Source: Opisthorchis felineus (lineage: Eukaryota > Platyhelminthes > Trematoda > Opisthorchiida > Opisthorchiidae). From it: 64,000 bases of DNA. The number at the start of each line of letters is the position of its first letter. Position 1 is the stretch's first letter. The DNA is taken from assembly GCA_004794785.1 (NCBI GenBank), contig SJOL01008888.1, forward strand, positions 234,815 to 298,814, written 5' to 3'. Of this stretch, positions 33,756 through 46,765 are shown piece by piece. The translations under genes were made by a program, and so were the position numbers. Below the pieces are notes generated by a model. It saw only the letters and a list, made by a program, of their open reading frames with translations, had not been told where the DNA came from and made no database searches.

Positions 33756-35334
33756 ACAAGCTTTCAGCTATAGTTAGGCTCCACATACAAGAAGGAATCT
33801 GCAACACTATCTTACGGTGGTATCCAACTACCGCTTGACAAACAACACAAAATAGTAGCCAGTTGTATATTCCCTATATCCGAAAATCCTGACCCTGAAA
33901 ACCGAGCATTCAAACGTTTCACACTGGACTAGTGAGATTTTCGGAATATCACTCTAAACTAGAGGCTACAAGGAACGGTTTCGGGCTGTGTACTTCGTTG
34001 GACCTGTACTGGTAGGGGATGAAGCAGTGTGAGACATCTGAACCGTAGTAACCGATGAATTTCACTGCAGGTAGCAAATCCAATGTCTTTTTAGTAAGTT
34101 CGTGGAATCCATAACATGCGTATTCGTACAACGGCGATAGTAAGCCGGTCATCCACCGACTATATCGTGTCGATCGAAAATGGCTACTTGTCAGATGGTA
34201 ACACAATCGAACTGAAAATTGCGATACTCATTTCTACGCTTCACTGTAGAAAAAATCGCAAAAACTCACTCCTAGCTGTGTGTTTCTTATGTGGTCTTTA
34301 GTGTTAAAGTTATCACTCCTGATAAAAGTTGATACTCGAAATTTATTGGGATGCCAGATGTATCTTTTAAACCCCGAACAGCGTAGTCCGCAAGATGTTG
34401 AATGTCCCAACACAAAACCTGCTTCTGTTGGCTCCATAAGGTGATTTTTGAAAATTCAAGAACTTTTTCCTGTTAGTTTTAGACAAGGTAGTTCGGTAAC
34501 AATAAACACAACGTCCTGAGTACTGTTTTATGCTCCAGGTGCACTGAACTTACAAACTGTCGCGGTGGGCTGTCATCCATAAATGCGTTATTTTCTCCCT
34601 CCCCCTCCTTTTTTCACCATAAATCAAATGCTTTTATTGTAGTGAACTCTCGTTTCTAGTGCAATTAACCTTGACCATGTGCATTCATCAGTAAAATTTA
34701 TTATTTGACCAGCGGAACAAAATGACTGACTTTAAAACCTGTTTGCCTACGACTGGCACATGCCCGTAAAACAACAAAAACGACTACTGATTTTCATCAA
34801 CTGGCAACCAAACCTAGCCACCGTTTTTTTGGTTGTTCATTCCTTCGGGATTATCGGTCTCACGAGGTGGAGATTGAGAATAGCAGCGGTAACGATAATA
34901 GTATGACACTGGTCGTTTGACTGTAATAAGCTTTCGTGCATTCAGAAGCAGGCGTGAGGTCTGGGATAATACCAGGTTGCCCAAGCCTAGACAGGAGTAG
35001 TCGAGATTCCAGGTTTTGGTCCGACCTTCCAGTCGGCAATTTCACACCTTAGCTAGTGAACATCTCAAACACCAAGTACAAGAAAGTGAGAGACGTCCAG
35101 ATAGGTTACTGCTAAAGTTTGTGCAGTTCCGTTTAATAACCCCCCATGGAGTAATCAATATGCTTTCTTCCTCCTCAGGAGAGCTTACTGGTGAAATTTG
35201 GGCAGATTTTTAAATTGTCGTGAATGCATATTTTTGACCAGTTTCCTTGGAGCACAAATACTGCTAATATCGATTTTTTGGTGTAAAATCAGGGATATAC
35301 GATTTCCAAACAAAAATTCCATTTTGGCGAAATA
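33756..35334. other. Unassigned intergenic
   Basis: No supported gene or repeat recognised. Confidence 0.3.
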
Positions 35335-35660
35335 AACTCATCTGAAAACCGAGTTGGTGTTAAAGAGATACCTAAACTGTTCTCAGTTGAGTCTATCGTT
35401 TGAGGCATTCTTCATGGGAATATGTTGCCTAAAGACCGACTCATTTAGTACGATATCGGAGATATTGTAAGATACTTGCTTGATGGACTACCTTACTCGT
35501 CAGTTAAGTTTTCAACTAAGTGCAGTTCGCTGTTTACATACAATTCGGGTTCGAGTAGAAACCCGAGACAGTATCCACCAGGCCAACTACAAGAGTGGTG
35601 ACTGAGAGCTTTCGAAGTGGTCCCAACAGCCTTATGAGTAGTGCTTTCGGTCAAGAAAAA
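35335..35660. mobile_element. Hammerhead repeat fragments, diverged
   Basis: An antisense body piece (GAGTCTATCGTTTGAGGC) lies at 35335-35410. A diverged sense piece (ACCCGAGACAG, then TTTCGAAGTGGTCC and CAGCCTTATGAGTAGTG) lies at 35555-35650. The ribozyme core is not preserved. Confidence 0.45.
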
Positions 35661-36565
35661 TCTCAGTATGTCCTCGCCCCCAAACAACCGCTCATCGTAC
35701 CTTCTTGCATGGTTTCCTTTCAGCGACAATACTCTCCATTTAAACCGGTGGAATTTTTTCATCTAGGTTGGATGTGCCACAATCAAACCGGCTTCTAGAA
35801 AAAGTTCGGATAAATTGTGTCCATCGCCAACACCGGTGAATTGATCCCAAAGAAGGTGTTGGAAAACATTTTCCAAACCCCGACTTCTTTCCAAATCACG
35901 AAACTTGGTTATGGTGTCTTCTGACCTAAACCAAACTACCTGTCCTCATCAGGTAAGATACAAATACTTCGCTCATAGTTTTGGTTCACTTGTGGCTAAA
36001 TGTTCCCCTCTACCTGTGATTTTTGGTGTCGCAAGCATTCGGTTTCGTGAAACATTAAAGAGCCAACTGTGGCACTGTTTCATCCCATTTGGTCCGTACT
36101 CAGCTATTTTTAGTACAGGCCCAATTAGCAACACAAGTGTTTCTCGTAAGCTGAATTTTGTTCATACACATATTTAACATCCATGAACCGATTCATTAGC
36201 TTTTTACTTATTTATTATTTATTATTATTACTATTTATTTGTTTGTCATTTATCTCTTTACTGGCATTATTCACTTATGCATTTACTAAAAACCAGCATA
36301 TCGGAACTTCAAATCCATTTTTCATATGCGAGTTGAAAAGTATAGTAACAGCAAATGTGAACAGTATTGATGCGATATTTAACTAACTAACCAAGGAATC
36401 TCCTCTGTAAAGTATCTTTCAGAAGGACAAGCCACATGAAAGTCATCTTGTGAAGAATCTTGTAAACAAAAGCTTTGTTTGAAATTCATTTAGGTTCCCG
36501 GTAACAACAGAATAATTCTCAGGCGAGTTTTTAGTTTCCATTACATACAGTTTGCTTTTGATGTT
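35661..36565. other. Unassigned; TTA-rich stretch
   Basis: A TTA/TTAT-rich tract lies near 36205-36245. Its leucine-rich open frame is a composition effect. Confidence 0.35.
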
Positions 36566-36620
36566 CGGTATGAAGTTGACGGTCCGTCTGATGAGCTTCC
36601 AAAAAGGCGGGATTCAAGGG
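36566..36620 (+). mobile_element. Hammerhead repeat fragment
   Basis: AGTTGACGGTCCGTCTGATG and AGCTTCC match the region around the ribozyme core, but GAAA is replaced by GATT and stem I is truncated. Confidence 0.4.
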
Positions 36621-37610
36621 TTTTCGTCAATTTCACGAGCGCCTCCACATAAAGAACAATAAACACAGAAAAACTTCGTTACTGGGTAGCGAGGTTCTTT
36701 AGTGCCGGTGTGGTGACAGTTTTTCTAAGGTATAAGCGTTTAACCTACTTCATAGAGGCATTATTTTAAGAAACGCCTTGCACTTCAGATAGCATCGGAT
36801 TATTATTATTCGGATTCAGTTAATTCTCGAAAATTGGACCATGAGTTCATTTGAAAACAATATTCAAAATTAAACAGAAACGCAATAATTGAATAGCACA
36901 TTTTTTCAGTCAAGTTCAGCTATCTATGTAAAACAACGCTGGTTAGTTACGTTGTTACTAAAAAACCCTTTTGGGAAAGAGCGAATGGCAGGTACACCGT
37001 GAATGTCTGTTCGTAATTTCGGCTGACTTACTTACTCCATTTTGGAGAAACTAATCCGATTTGATGAGGAATGAAAGCTTCGTGGGTATGATTTGTGTCA
37101 TTTTTTATAACGTGGGTTAATCGTATTCCCCACTACGTTCTATTCTATTCATAACTGCTGTCATTCTCGTTGTTATCTCACCAAATCTGCTTTGGTCAGA
37201 ACTTCGTTGTTCTATTGGACAATCAGTCGGCCAATCAGATCTCGGAAAGTAGAACGACGATCTGCTTCGGGTTGGTGGCCGGAAGACAAGTCGTATTTCA
37301 GGGAGTAAAAGCTGTAAAACATTACAATGATTTGAGTTACTTCTCATTGGACTGAAAATTTACTGGATCTCTAATAAAACGTCTCAAGTTGTTCACTCGC
37401 TCACACAGAAACTTCTGATTAGTACTAACACACTGCCAGCCAGTTTGACAGCAAACTCGGTTGAGATTTACACTTAATCAGTGAGTGATACGCGTTAGTT
37501 GTTGTATAAACAAGTTTAAAATCCCTGTAAAAACATGGACTCCTGTCATGAGAGATAACGCTGAAAACTCGCAGAGAGAGGAATCGGCTACTTCCGTAAT
37601 ATTCTGGGAT
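36621..37610. other. Unassigned intergenic
   Basis: No supported feature. Confidence 0.3.
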
Positions 37611-37994
37611 TCATGGTACATTTGAGAGCCCAAAGGAAAACTTTATTTTTCGTCTAAGCGCGCAGGCAAATAGGCCAATCCTACTTGATGAATGCGCCAC
37701 GGATTCGATTCGTGCTATGGGTGCACTCCATAAAATGCTTACAACGACCATTAGGTAACCAAGTACAAATATATCCACAGGTGATAAACAGGAAGTGTCT
37801 TTTGGGCATACAATCCGTATGCGTTCAGCGACCCTAAGCTTCATAGTTCCAATCACTTTGAGGGTTGGACCGGGCCTGTAAATTGTGCAGTCATGTGCAG
37901 GAAACGGATGAAAGTCGTCTATCTCATGCTGGCAGACAGTCTCAATGCTGAGTAGCCACAGGATTACGCATGAAAACATAAAACAGTTGAACAT
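37611..37994 (-). CDS. Possible secreted protein exon, unknown product
   Basis: The minus-strand frame of 127 codons starts with ATG and a good signal-peptide profile: short N-region, hydrophobic core (FMFSCVILWLLSI) and a small polar cleavage zone (ETVCQ, about residue 22). A cysteine-containing segment follows to about residue 72, then a second hydrophobic stretch (FVLGYLMVVVSILW). A GTAAGC donor lies inside that stretch, so the real exon could end there. No domain is recognised. Strand and start are chosen only on the signal peptide. Chance is possible at this length. Confidence 0.25.
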   Translation of the reverse strand: MFNCFMFSCVILWLLSIETVCQHEIDDFHPFPAHDCTIYRPGPTLKVIGTMKLRVAERIRIVCPKDTSCLSPVDIFVLGYLMVVVSILWSAPIARIESVAHSSSRIGLFACALRRKIKFSFGLSNVP

Positions 37995-40175
37995 TGTGTG
38001 AAACGGAAATGCAGAAGCTCTGTCTAAGCACAGCTAAGACTGATTGCTGGGCAGGAGTAACCAACATTACCTACGGCTGCTTCTTTGGATTCAACAGTCA
38101 GATCGAATCCAGGACTCTGAAGTCCTCAGTGCCACCTAACGTCGGAATGCAGTGCATTTTTCTGACAAATAGCTAAGTTGAATATATCACGTAAAACGAC
38201 TGGACAGTAACTGCATCGAAAGTTCGAGGATCATCGCAGTGTTAACAACTTCCGCGTGGTTATGAAATATTCAAAGTGCGTTTTCGTATCCTAGGAAAGA
38301 CTCCCACTTGGAAGAGCGATCTGCGTGCCAGAGGAATCTGAAGCCTAGCAAAACTTAAAGTCTAAACGCAAGCGCGAAGTTCGTGAAGTAGACCACATGA
38401 AACTTTACGGCTTTTCGGCGAGCATCCTTTTGTAGGATCGAACTCGTCACTTAGGAGCACTGTGTGTTGACTAAGGTAAATTTTCCCCCATTTCTAATAG
38501 ACGCTTGCTAGTTTATCACCTTGCAATCCAGCTCAGTTTAAATAGCGCTATTGGACATCCGCGAGAAAAAAATTTCTATCGCAGTTTGGTTGACGGAAGT
38601 GTGGTGTTCCTCTGAAAGAAGTTGAAAGGACTGACAGACAGCGCCAGCATCTTGGTGCAAGAAAACTAATGCTAAGGCGGACTGGTGTTTCTCATAAAGC
38701 AACTGCCTGCTTGTACACCCAACTTATTCCGCCGAATGTACACCGATAACAGCGGTTTGCGAGAAGCATCAGATTTGGCTGCGTGAAATTTGCTTGAGGT
38801 TAGGGTGTGCAGTGCAATGATCCTTTCCAGATGCTGGCTAAGTGACGTTGCTTAGATTTCAAGCACATAGCGTAAAACCAAAAAAGAACTTCTCGTCGAG
38901 AAAATAAATAATTCTGCAATTTTTCCAAATCTAAGGTGGTTCCTTGGATCTGCGTTTGTGTGCGACGACCCTGCTTGCATTGGCAAAAGATAAAAATAGC
39001 GAGCATTTCCACGAATGACCAAAGTCATTGCTTAAACCTCCGCTGATGTGATCTTTAATGAAAGTGAAAGGTTAGTGTGGATAGTCTAGGCAACATAATG
39101 TACACAGGGCATGACGCATGAACATTTAAGTTGGGCTTCAACAGTCGCGCTCGTGTGGGTCGATCTATGACGGCTTTGACTGAAGTTCTCGCAGAGGGAA
39201 AGCCTCAGTCGATGATTGCGAAATAGCTGTTGACAGCTGACGTCTACATCTAAACATCACATGACTTCATGCTTCGCTAAATTCAAGGAAATTGACTGGG
39301 ATCCACCATTCTCAGCATTGTATTGTAGCCCTACGTAGGGCCTACAAAGTGTTACCACCACCTAGGAATATGAAGATCACGGATGCACACGCCAATCTGA
39401 CTGAGGCTGTTGCAGGTTGCCCAGGGAAAACGGCTCGTGCCAATCGGTTCTAATGTCCCCATGAGATGGGAGAAATTCGAAAGTAACTTGTGCAATGTGG
39501 GATCAGAAGCGCGTTCACAAGCAATGTCTCTTCATTGCTGGTGAAATTCAGTGGATTTTCGTTCTGATCACCTGTCTCGTGTGTGAATGTTAGTTTCTTC
39601 AATTTCTCTTATATATTGTTGGAAATAAGCTGAGTAAATGCGTTATTATCATGTCAAATCCAAGGCCATTTCCCATAAAGTAACAGGTTCGGACGTGAAC
39701 ATGGCAAGTTTCACAGTCCTCACTATTAGTGTGCTCAGAGTGAACGTTTGGCGAACCTCGACGTAAGAGAAACCCAGTTCCGGTTTTTAGTTGATCCTTC
39801 GAGGCATATTCCTAACATATGCTCTTGTTTGAATTTGTTTGGTGGAAACAACGAATCCGAACTACATGTGCTGATCTCAAGGCAACTCGAGTGGCGGAAT
39901 GTACAGAAAGGTAAATACATTGACGCATGATACCAACTGTTTGACCTTTTTCGCTGTACCACATGGCATAGACTGGCTTCACTGACGAGCTGACATCTCA
40001 GTTGAAAGCCGCAAAATCTCATCAAATCATCAGTGATCAATAATTAGTTAAGTAGATGAAGAATCTCACAAAATGGATGAAACTTCGTTCTGAGAAATTG
40101 TCACTAGACGAACCAATCAATGCGCGACCACGTGTTGTAGATTCCATGATTTAGGGGTGAGTTACTCTATGTTCT
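37995..40175. other. Unassigned intergenic
   Basis: Short open frames on both strands, none recognised. Confidence 0.3.
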
Positions 40176-40179
40176 ATCT

Positions 40180-40420
40180 AAGTGGGAGCTAATCACGCAG
40201 CTGATCAGCCGCTCACTGCCGGACGGTTAAGTGTTCAAACTAGTAACTTGTTGAAAGCCCCGTGGATTTTTATGAATGCCTACTGCCGATGATTCCCCCC
40301 TGAGGGAAAAAATAGCTGTATAGTGCTTCACGGATTTTCTGCGCAGAGTGGCCTCACTGACAGGGCGAAATCTCAATTGACAAAATCCCTTTCCGTTTGT
40401 GTTATCGTTGCAAGCGTTTA
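40180..40420 (+). mobile_element. SINE family 1 copy
   Basis: The tRNA-like head has CTGCCGGACGGTTAAGTG as A box; the B box is eroded. The tail has GATGATTCCCCCCTGAGG, then ATAGTGCTTCACGG and CTCACTGACAGGGCG, the tail order seen in other copies. Confidence 0.55.
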
Positions 40421-41970
40421 TAGGGGTATATCCACTACTCCAATGTTTAGTGGATGTAAATCAGGCATTGTAACAACCATGCTAGAAGGCAATTATAAGC
40501 AATTTACTAAACGGACATGGTCCGGGTTTAACCAGATGGGCATGGGGAGGGACATGTTGAATGCGGCATCGCTTAGAAACCCGGGGTCTGAATGAAGCCA
40601 CCAATTCATGCGTGAACACATATCATCTCCACAGACTTAATAAATGAGTAAATCTATGCATCTCACAGCCAATGGTCTTCGTTATGTTAATTTTAAACCA
40701 AATAAACCAGGCTTATGTAGATTTTCGAGCAAAATCATGGTTATTATTACCGCAATTTCTCATTTTAGGGTTCCAAGAAAGGATAAAGTTCCACCTTCTT
40801 TGTCTGGCAAATTGGATGTCACATTGAAGCTTGCGTTGTTCGCAAAATTGGGAGCGTAAAATTCAGACCTGGTCCTAATCAGGCAAGACGACATTTCGTT
40901 CTGAGTGCTTTCCGAGGGGAGATGTTGAATATGGGAAGTTTAAAGTCAGAACACACCGCAGTGGAATGCGTTGCTATACTTCGACGTTTTGTTTGCTGTG
41001 AGCAGCGTTTTTGAAGGAATTTTGCAATCAGATGAAAACAGGCCACGTGAAATGAGTGCCTGCGGCAACCAAAACGTCGGGTTATAACACCGTATTTCAA
41101 TAAGCTGTGATTAAACTTTAAACTTTCCATACTATATACCACCTGGCACACGTTTTGTAAGGTACAAAACTCCGAAAAGATATTAATTACGCCGAGTACG
41201 TTTTTTACTCCCCTTGCCGTTCACTTACGATAAACTGAGCTAGCGAAAATCAGTGTTATTGATCGGGTTCCGCGAATAATCATCAGGAGTGAGTTTGTAC
41301 GGAATGTCGCCGGATAGACAAGAATTAGAAATTTTCACTCCCAAAACACTATGGTTGCTTTAGGTTTGGGAAACGTTCAAATGGTCATTTTGAAAACAGA
41401 CAAACCCATACTCAGAAGAAATTCCCGTATTCACACATCAACTGTATCAGCTGCCACCTTCAATGCACAGCTATTCACCTCTACCTACCCATGGACGAAC
41501 AAAATTGTGACAGCTACAACTGTTCTCCAACAGGCAAGCGGTTTTTACACCTGACGAAGATGAGGATGATGATGATGAGGATGATGATGATGATGATGCT
41601 CAAAAGAAGAAATCTGAAGAGACAAACGCTTTGTTTGGTTCTCCTGAACACATTTTGTGACCACCACAAGGCAGGAAAATCAAAGTCCGAAGAGAGGATG
41701 GAATTAAAACTTTGGTTCTATGAATTTAACATGTGTATAGCTTTGTTGAAGTGTTGTTTCTTAGCTACGACGATTTGTTTCGCATTCCCTCTGCGATATT
41801 TATGCTGTAAACTGCACCATTTTAGCAGAGATTAACTTTTCGAGAATTACGAATCGCTCATCGTTTAATCTTCAGAAACGGCTGATATGGTGCGTGGTTA
41901 CGCTATATACCAGTGCTGGTATCTTTGGTTTGGCCTCATCAGAATAAATGCTGTAAGACCTGGGGCACAT
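40421..41970. other. Unassigned; GAT/ATG trinucleotide repeat
   Basis: An ATG/GAT repeat with GAG interruptions lies at about 41559-41600. In one frame it encodes an acidic run (DEDEDDDDEDDDDDD) preceded by an acceptor-like TCTCCAACAG and followed by a lysine/glutamate stretch and a stop. I cannot tell a small acidic exon from a microsatellite. Confidence 0.35.
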
Positions 41971-41971
41971 T

Positions 41972-42475
41972 GCCCAAACGAGAGTGACGTGAACGTAAGA
42001 TCGATGAATCTTGCAATCACCCACAACTCATAAAATTCATCCATTAGGTTTCAAGTGTTCGTGGTGCTATCTGATAGGAAGACCTGAGATGCGGGTGAGT
42101 AGATCGACGTCACCAACACAGTAACTAGATCGTCGTTCGAGTCATCGGACAAACCAGTCACATCGGTCAAGAGTGAACAGATCCGCCCGTTCACACGTGA
42201 AAATTCAGATGCGTCCAGCGTGCACTGGTAGAGTAGTGATAACATGCTCGCCTTGCATGTCAGATGTGCGGAGTTCAAACTCCGGCATGGCCAAGGATGT
42301 GTAGTGCTGCTGAGCTCCAGTAAGAGCGAACCTCGACTCCAGCGCTCCCCCATTGGTGTGGACTGACGAGGTAATTACGCCAGGACAAGAGGAAGCCTGT
42401 TCAAACGAGAGTGATGTGAATCTGAATTCGTCAAATCCCACAATCATTGACAGATGACAGTGATTAACTGATGTC
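41972..42475 (+). repeat. 427-bp tRNA-like tandem repeat (family 2)
   Basis: The motif CAAACGAGAGTGA recurs at 41975 and 42402, so one complete unit of 427 bp is bounded by a second copy of its end. Inside it, ACTGGTAGAGTAGTG and GGAGTTCAAACTCCGG sit like A and B boxes around a CTTGCAT loop, resembling a tRNA-Ala-type sequence. Related units lie near 59.4 and 63.7 kb. I read this as a Pol III SINE that can amplify in tandem. Confidence 0.6.
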
Positions 42476-42734
42476 AACCAAAACTTCCTGTTCAGTCACA
42501 GAAGATGGGACTGTTGACAAACCCATGTTTCCTACAACTACCCTTCAGGTTATACAATTACAAATTCTCCTACCTTCACATGTGTTGCTAAACATCCTGT
42601 AAATATAAACGAATATCTATGGAGCGACGCTATTGGCCAACAGCACTGGACCGGACAGCTCAGTTAGAATCACGGTTACAGTAACAGGGCAGAGAGGACA
42701 AATCTACTCGTAATAGGTCTGCAAAGGAAGATGC

Positions 42735-42895
42735 AATTGAATCCCAGCAGAATCTCTCTTATAGTATGTTCTTCAGCTGAAAATGTTGCATAAAGGCCGT
42801 TTCACGTTTCAGCCGGTACGATATTCAAGGCGTATTTTCTTGAAGAAGAATACCCCAGCAGTTTTCAGCAACCTCATGAGTTGTTTCATCCGAGT
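42735..42895. mobile_element. Hammerhead repeat, antisense then sense fragment
   Basis: Antisense body (AGAATCTCTCTTATAGT, CATAAAGGCCGTTTCACG, TTTCAGCCGGTACGATATTC) runs to about 42830. The sense 3' signature follows (TTTTCAGCAACCTCATGAG). The ribozyme core is lost. Confidence 0.6.
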
Positions 42896-44440
42896 GAATA
42901 TTCTAGCACGTTCTGGGCGTGTTCTTTCATATTAAAGTATGGCAGCCGTCAAGTCATAAACAAAGGATGAAGCTTGACGTCATTATGTTTGAGCCAGTCT
43001 GTCTGAACGTCCGCTTGAACCGCATGTTCAGACGTACCCAACAGTTGTGACAAACTACACACGTGAATTCTCTGAAATGCCATACCATCCAGGCATATTC
43101 TCTAACGGTTCGTTTGCATGCTGCATTGAGGCCTTTCACCGTCCTAACGCATAAAATACTACCAATGCTGTCTTTCGGTTTGGGAGAACAACATCTTCAA
43201 AGTTTAACCGTCTTTATCAAGCGTAACGCTTCTAGGGCACTTCATCACTTGCGAGTATTCTGACATTTAGGACCGAACTGCTGGGTCGCTTCCAGCCAGC
43301 AAAAATTCAAATGACTTCATTGTAATCGGCAGTGGTAACCTACTGGGTGAGTGAAACAGTTCATCGGACTAGTTGCGAATTGATCTTATAAAAACTCAGC
43401 CAGTATTGCGCTCAAACGTGGCAAAGAATCCCTAAACTCAACGCTAAGATTCCAGTTGACGGAAGCTTTTCCAGAATATTTGATTGGACATTTTGAGTGG
43501 ATTTCGTCAGATCCAGTGAATATTCACAAGCGGTTAACACGCCACAGTGGGAGCTAATTTGTTGAGCAAAAAGACGGTTTTACTTTTCACATTTCCACGA
43601 AGGCTAAGCGGACACAGGCCCTAACGTACTCCATCTGACCCGAAAAGTTGACGACCAGGAAGTTAAGCATCCAAATATGTTCGTCAAGCCCTGTAGCGTA
43701 TCGACAACTTCAGGATTTCAACGTGCGTACTTTATTCGTCCAACTGAGCTCTTCCATGCGGTTTCTGGAAGAACTCACAGTCGATTTCAACAAACTGCTT
43801 TAGTGGGGTGGTGATGACAGGGTGAACAATTTCGTATTCCTAAGAAAAACGCCATATTAATCCAAATATTCAGCAACGGAACACGCGCTAAAACACACTC
43901 GTTGCACTCTCTGTGACTTCCCAAATCATTTTCCAGGTTTCCAGACGCAAATTCCCTGGGCAAGGTATTTGTGACCGTCGGCATAAAATATCCGGTTTGG
44001 TATTTCTATCGGATTCACATCGCCAGGATTGCGGCTGAAACCAACAAAATGAATGATAATTGATAACAATACTAAATGAAAAAAGTAATGCAATTAATGA
44101 TAACTGACACTTAAAAAACAATACAATTAAACAAGGTCCGACGCACTTTTAGGGATTCTAACCAGCTACAAAGCCGTTCATTCGACGTCTCATTAATTCA
44201 AAAAAAAGGTCGCTTGGTCGGGACTCCCGAAACAAGAATCTCCAAGCCTCAAATCACAGGAACTGTCTGTTTGCTTATTGTCTGCGTATATATATGAGTA
44301 TGGATTTCCCATCTAGGTAACCTAACAACTAAAATCGTGTGAGAGTCGCGGAAATTTTGCTTTTGAGTGCATTTACTGTTATCGGCTGGACGACATATTC
44401 CAAGAGGCAAACATGAGATACCAATCATAAGTGTCTAAAT
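42896..44440. other. Unassigned intergenic
   Basis: No supported gene or repeat recognised. Confidence 0.3.
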
Positions 44441-44444
44441 GAGA

Positions 44445-44600
44445 CCCAAACGTATGAGGTTTCGAAAATCCCCTCTGGAGTTTCGTATGATCCACTCTGC
44501 TGATGATTCCTAACAAGGATACAACAGTTGTAAATAGCTTCTCGGCTTTTCAGCATGGACGAGCTTCATTGACGTGATGAAACGTCGATTGAATAAACCA
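44445..44600 (+). mobile_element. SINE family 1 copy, eroded head
   Basis: GGTTTCGAAAATCCC is a remnant B box. The tail is well preserved: CTGATGATTCCTAACAAGG, CTCGGCTTTTCAGCATGG, TTCATTGACGTGATGAAACG. The CTGATGA and GATGAAAC here are not arranged as a hammerhead. Confidence 0.55.
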
Positions 44601-44611
44601 TAATTGTAGTT

Positions 44612-44730
44612 ATCCAGACGTAGTACACTACTCATAAGTTTGCTGAAAACATTTAGTTGAAAGGGACCATCATAAACAATATATTCAGTTGAATTCAGTT
44701 GAGTCTCCCGTCAAAACATAATGATAGTTA
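44612..44730. mobile_element. Hammerhead repeat, antisense-sense junction
   Basis: Antisense TAGTACACTACTCATAAG and TTTGCTGAAAAC are followed after about 20 bases by sense TCATAAACAATATATTCAG and GAGTCTCCCGTCAAAAC. Confidence 0.6.
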
Positions 44731-46564
44731 GTTTTTTAGCGCAACTAAGTAGTATATTACTTTTTAGCTGTACCTTTTAGACATAACGCTAACCGTGTTT
44801 CGTACGTGACATAAACTTAATCGGGGTAACCTAATCGTTTAATTTCTAGAAGAACATTCAACCCAACGTTTGTTGATTTTTTGTAACCTACTTCTGCGGG
44901 AGATTCGGTTTCCTGTCCCGGGACATTCAAACATTTGGAACACTAAATTTCCATTAGCAGCGTAATTATTGCGTGATCCGTCAGATGCAAATAACCGTGG
45001 ACAGCCCGTAAAAAGCTTCTCACCCTTGATGATCCACATAACTAGCAGCAGGAAGGTAACAATGTTTTTTTCCACATAGGTTTTTCTACAGTGCAATACC
45101 GGGATCAATAATGATAGTTACAAGTTTTCAGCCTTATGAACGCAGCCAGCAGTTTTGTTTTAATTTTACGGGTAGCGAATGATTCTTCTGGCATAAATTC
45201 GGGTGAAATTTCTATTGAATCAATAAAACGTTTCCGAAAATTATGCACGCAGTAAGTCATATACAACGTCCACCTTATTGTTAAAAGCAGTGCGAATGAA
45301 GTACATTGATCTTGAAACCCAGTACCGTTGGTTCGCTTTTGTGTTTACGAGATACTACTCAGTTGCACTCAAACCCCATTCCTATCCTACTGCGTTTAGA
45401 TCTAATTTACCTCCAACTTGTGAAAGATTATAAAACGTAGATCAACCGATGTTGCTATGACTGAAAGCTTGTTTTCGAATCTTCAATTTGCGGATGTTGA
45501 AAAAGACTTTTTCGGATGTTGTTCAAAAAATAAAAGCATCGAAATGGTGTAAAGCTACACTTCGAGAGAAGATAGAATTTTTACTCCTGGTTGATACTCT
45601 GTATTCTGACGCGTTTTTAATGTTTGAATACGTTCATTTGCAAAGTCATTTCAGAAAGCGACGTCTGCTGGTTGAAAGTCCCCAAATTGTTCAGTTCGAC
45701 TAAGTACCACCGCTCCAGCCAGGTCCAAGTAATGGCCAGAAATTAAGTTAGCGGGACACTACCATATTACGGTCTGTTGCGGTTCCCGATACGGAACTTT
45801 GATTCACATTTGGGTTAGACGATCCCGCACATATGAAAAGAAAGAATTGGGTTCGGAAGCCCCCGGTACTGGCTACACAAATCTACACAAAATCATACAA
45901 CAAACTTCGATTGTCAACGTTCGTGGCGTCAGCATGTGCGCAATTTTGTCACTGACCGGTGCAGTGCAGTGCAGTGTCACGGTCCACAAACCAGAAAACG
46001 GTGAGCGGAATGTTGACTCGGCAGTGTGGGCTGTGATCGTCTCTTCCGAGGCCAGTCTCGTGATTCTGATTGGCAGTGCGATCACTCGGAAATCACGGCA
46101 GAACAAGCCAGGGCAGACTTAGCACACGGGACACGACCATGCATGGGTAAGCAGTTCAGTGACACAAACGTAGTGGTATACTAGTGTCGGCTGGGGTGGT
46201 CTTTGCAGGAAGGTGAATGGCGGGTACAGAAGAGCGAAATAGGTGGGGATCAAAAGTACACTTGGTCGGCGTCGGTCAGATTCAGCGCGCTGACAGAGCT
46301 TAATTATGTTTGGTCAAAACTATATCGTGCATAGTATATCAAGCAGATAGCTAGCTAAAGGCACACATGAAGTGATTTCGAAAATGGATGACAAGCATCT
46401 GGACCACACACAAGAATGGTGGGTCTTGATCGCCTATTAGAAATCGATTGGGGTTTCAAAATGTCACAGTTTGAGATTGCCCCCCGCCAGATAACGTCTA
46501 CTTAACTGGTTAGCACAAGACGCTAGTCAGTCTTGCAAGACTTATAGAATAAAAGCATTTTAAC
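44731..46564. other. Unassigned intergenic
   Basis: Open frames at 45488-45703 and 45799-46122 have plausible composition, and the second has a hydrophobic segment. They have no recognised domain and no confident splice chain. Confidence 0.3.
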
Positions 46565-46765
46565 AAAAAACTTGGTTTTGACAGGGGACTCAAATGAATC
46601 CAACTAAATCACTCGTTTATGAGGTCCGCTTGAACTAACCATGTTGTACAAATGCCACCCAACGTTTGAGTTATTACGATATTCGAAGTATCGCCTAGCT
46701 AATGACCCTTGAGAAGGGCGAAATTGGTCGTGGGATATCGAAAACTTATCAGTAACCTCATGTGT
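46565..46765. mobile_element. Hammerhead repeat, antisense body then sense ribozyme
   Basis: Antisense body (TTGGTTTTGACAGGGGACTC, CACTCGTTTATGAGGTCC) is followed by sense CGATATTCGAAGTATCG and a hammerhead. The core box is CTAATGA (position 5 changed), so no activity is expected. GAAA, ATTGGT and the GTC triplet are present. Confidence 0.6.

Noticed and set aside
41559..41640. Acidic exon (Asp/Glu run)
   Set aside because: Could be real, but the core is a GAT/ATG microsatellite and the upstream frame is closed by a stop close by.
41880..41950. Antisense CTGATGAGGCC followed by AAACC, resembling a hammerhead
   Set aside because: G12 of the GAAA box is absent and no stem I or stem III pairing is visible.
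42200..42300. Functional tRNA-Ala gene
   Set aside because: A- and B-like boxes are present but acceptor and anticodon stems do not pair well and the sequence is inside a 427-bp repeat.
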